DNA of 64,000 nt, taken from NCBI RefSeq assembly GCF_014287475.1, contig NZ_JACOPF010000002.1, positions 372,001-436,000 of the forward strand. The letters run 5' to 3'. Every line of letters begins with the position of its first letter. Positions within the stretch are counted from its first letter, which is position 1. The position numbers and the translations under genes are program-made. This document shows positions 62,416 through 64,000 of this stretch, piece after piece. Origin of the DNA: Mediterraneibacter hominis. GTDB taxonomy: Bacteria; Bacillota; Clostridia; Lachnospirales; Lachnospiraceae. The notes under the pieces were generated by a model. That model made no database searches, was not told the origin of the DNA, and was given only the letters and a program-made list of their open reading frames with translations.

Positions 62416-63294
62416 ATGCAAGGAATATATACAGCGATTGTAACAGCATTTCAAGATAATGGGAAGATTGATGAGAAAGGGACGAGAAGTGTCATACGGC
62501 ACAGTATAGATCATTGTAAAGCAGATGGGATATTAGTCGGCGGAACAATGGGAGAAAGATATAAGATGTCTACAGAATCTATGAAGAGATTGCTGGAAGT
62601 TGCGGCGGCAGAAATAAATGGAAAAGTCGATATGGCTGCTAATATTTCAGCAATATCACGGGAAGAAGTGCTGGAACTGGAATCTGCTGCAGCTGCAAAT
62701 GGATATGCAACGGCTACACTTATAGCACCAATCTTTCATAAATATAGTGAAGAAGAAATCAAACAGTATTATTATGACATAGCGGATCATAGTAAACTGC
62801 CTTTGATGATTTATGTAATTCCCTCTTTTTCAGGAGTGAATTTGACAGAAAATATGCTAGAAACACTTTTGGAACATCCGAATATTATAGGCATGAAGTT
62901 TACACATAACGACTATTACCTGCTGGACAGAATACGTGTGAAAAAACCAGAGGCTACACTTTTTACAGGATTTGATGATATCTTATTACAGGCATTGCTC
63001 ATGGGAACAAATGGAGCGATAGGAGGCACATTTAATTTGACAGGCGTATTTGCCAAAAAATTATATGAGGCAGCATGCTGCAAAGAATATGAAACGGCAT
63101 TAAAATATCAGAGAAATATTAATGATGTGGAAGATATGTTAAATGAAACAGGACTTTTTCCGACAATTAAGGCAACATTGCAGGTCATGGGAGTACCGTG
63201 TGGAGAACTGAAGACACCCAGCATGCCTATTACGGAGAGACAGAGAGAACAGGGCAAAAAGATCTTGGACTATCTTGAAAGGAATGGCGGATGA
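62416..63294 (+). CDS. DapA-superfamily aldolase (dihydrodipicolinate synthase / KDG aldolase type)
   Basis: 292 residues, a TIM-barrel class I aldolase. The Schiff-base lysine is Lys161 (IIGMKFTHND) and the tyrosine proton relay is Tyr133 (MIYVIPSFSG), at the same numbers as in E. coli DapA. The carboxylate-binding loop is GGTMGE. The family uses pyruvate as one partner, so it either splits a 2-keto-3-deoxy acid to pyruvate plus aldehyde or makes such a compound. The aldehyde dehydrogenase before it favours breakdown. A real lysine-pathway DapA is unlikely in this setting. The stop overlaps the next ATG by 4 bases. Confidence 0.92.
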   Translation: MQGIYTAIVTAFQDNGKIDEKGTRSVIRHSIDHCKADGILVGGTMGERYKMSTESMKRLLEVAAAEINGKVDMAANISAISREEVLELESAAAANGYATATLIAPIFHKYSEEEIKQYYYDIADHSKLPLMIYVIPSFSGVNLTENMLETLLEHPNIIGMKFTHNDYYLLDRIRVKKPEATLFTGFDDILLQALLMGTNGAIGGTFNLTGVFAKKLYEAACCKEYETALKYQRNINDVEDMLNETGLFPTIKATLQVMGVPCGELKTPSMPITERQREQGKKILDYLERNGG

Positions 63295-64000
63295 AAACAT
63301 ATAATATTCGCAATGAATATGTATCGCTGACAGTTTCAGAATTGGGAGCGGAAGTGATTTCTTTACAGGATATTCCGACAGATACGGAATTCATATGGCA
63401 GGGGGACTCACAATATTGGAATGAACATTCCCCATTGCTATTTCCGGCTGTCGGAGACTGGAAGGATAATCAGTATGAATATGAGGGGAAAATCTATCAG
63501 ATGCCTTTACACGGTTTTGCAAGACATCAAAAATTTGCTGTTATATCTAGGGAAAATCAGTTAATTTGTATTTTATGTTCCAATGAGGAAACCCGACACT
63601 ATTATCCATTTTCTTTTTCTTTAAAAATTATATATAGTCTGGACAAAAATATTGTGCATGTAGAGCAGTATATAAGCAATACATCTGATAAAAGAATGCC
63701 ATATTCGATTGGAGAACATATAGGGTTTCGAATCCCTTTGCATGAGAAGGAAGCATACGAGGACTATTATGTGGAATTCGAGAAAGAAGAAACGGCATGC
63801 AGGTATCCTCTTATTGACGGAAGAATGATCGGAAATCCGATACCCTGTCTTGAAAGAGAAAAGAGTATCAAGCTGCAATCCGATATGTTTGAAAACGGAG
63901 CGTGGAATTTTGAAGGTCTATCTTCAGAAAGAGTATATATAAAAAGTGCTTTGCATGATATAAAGGTGATACTTGATTTTCCAGATTTTAGCCATTTTTC
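63291..64000 (+). CDS. Aldose 1-epimerase family protein, 3' end cut by window
   Basis: The frame runs open from the ATG at 63291 to the window end, at least 236 codons. It begins MKTYNIRNEYVSLTVSELGAEV and contains HSPLLFPAVGDW, MPLHGFARHQKF and YSIGEHIGF, the same order of motifs as the LacX-like gene at 48576-49445. HGFARHQ and GEHIGF hold the expected mutarotase residues, with GEH in place of the GGHPAF of the other copy. It overlaps the aldolase stop by 4 bases, so it is part of the same operon and probably prepares the sugar anomer for the first dehydrogenase. Confidence 0.88.
   Translation, partial: MKTYNIRNEYVSLTVSELGAEVISLQDIPTDTEFIWQGDSQYWNEHSPLLFPAVGDWKDNQYEYEGKIYQMPLHGFARHQKFAVISRENQLICILCSNEETRHYYPFSFSLKIIYSLDKNIVHVEQYISNTSDKRMPYSIGEHIGFRIPLHEKEAYEDYYVEFEKEETACRYPLIDGRMIGNPIPCLEREKSIKLQSDMFENGAWNFEGLSSERVYIKSALHDIKVILDFPDFSHF

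Noticed and set aside
62416..63294. Lysine-pathway dihydrodipicolinate synthase (dapA)
   Set aside because: The catalytic Lys and Tyr are shared by the whole superfamily; the operon of sugar enzymes and the altered carboxylate loop favour a sugar-acid aldolase.
49579..64000. Sulfoquinovose (sulfo-Entner-Doudoroff) degradation as the function of the second sugar locus
   Set aside because: The enzyme classes fit, but no sulfoquinovosidase, sulfonate exporter or dehydratase is visible and no sulfonate-specific motif can be claimed, so it stays one of several options.
1..64000. CRISPR arrays, tRNA or rRNA genes, prophage or insertion sequences
   Set aside because: I found no regularly spaced direct repeats, no cloverleaf or rRNA-like stretches, and no transposase, integrase or phage structural genes.

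Overview
The window looks like chromosome from a low-to-mid GC, endospore-forming Firmicute, most probably a gut Lachnospiraceae-type Clostridium. The reasons are strong AGGAGG ribosome sites with many GTG and TTG starts, a spoIIR gene, a DUF3794/LysM (SPOCS) protein beside ispE, an energy-coupling-factor (ECF) uptake operon, and a heavy load of sugar ABC transporters and oxidoreductases. I see no rRNA, tRNA, CRISPR array, transposase or phage genes.

Layout. (1) 1-5675, plus strand: a sugar-acid or ketose operon with a split transketolase (first half cut by the window edge), a 3-hydroxyisobutyrate-dehydrogenase-like reductase, a KdgT-like permease, an amidohydrolase and a D-2-hydroxyacid dehydrogenase. 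It ends in a terminator shared with a convergent plsC-like gene (5764-6498). (2) 6499-9400: an FAD reductase without the thioredoxin-reductase cysteine pair, a structured dispersed repeat, and a three-gene DUF3791/DUF3990/small-protein module whose DUF3990 gene carries a one-base frameshift. (3) 9416-16524: core genes (PrcB-like lipoprotein, SPOCS/LysM protein, ispE, GntR regulator, spoIIR, CDF metal transporter, acyl-ACP thioesterase, CvfB-like S1 protein). (4) 16795-30927: a long sugar/polyol locus with class II aldolase, an ABC importer, three kinds of dehydrogenase, an FGGY kinase, an MFS transporter, an RbsD-like mutarotase and a ROK repressor. Its promoter has a run of nine Gs between the -35 and -10 boxes. 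(5) 31067-37346: small conserved protein, dnaE, pfkA, murI and a DUF1934 protein, followed by the second copy of the structured repeat.

(6) 37798-45028: a nucleoside-salvage region. An ECF transporter operon (S, T, A, A) and an MFS/nucleoside hydrolase/ribokinase operon both run on the minus strand, and a Crp/Fnr-family regulator diverges from the second. The same inverted repeat, TGACA-N2-TGTCA, lies upstream of both operons at a matching distance from a candidate -10 box, which suggests that the regulator activates both. (7) 45101-49445: a membrane-anchored hypothetical protein, cardiolipin synthase, a secreted trigger-factor-like lipoprotein and a LacX-type mutarotase. (8) 49472-64000: a second sugar locus, preceded by a 23-codon fragment of an aldo/keto reductase gene that matches the end of the intact gene at 26262-27209. 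It holds an SDR, a LacI regulator with three LacI/CcpA-type operators, DhaK and DhaL without DhaM, an ABC importer, two beta-propeller proteins (one a lactonase), another SDR, an aldehyde dehydrogenase, a DapA-like aldolase and a mutarotase cut by the window end. Together these suggest an oxidative (lactone to aldonate to 2-keto-3-deoxy acid) sugar pathway plus a branch through a DhaK-type kinase; the aldonate dehydratase is not in the window.

Most enzyme substrates here are inferred from family and neighbourhood and are not fixed by the sequence.
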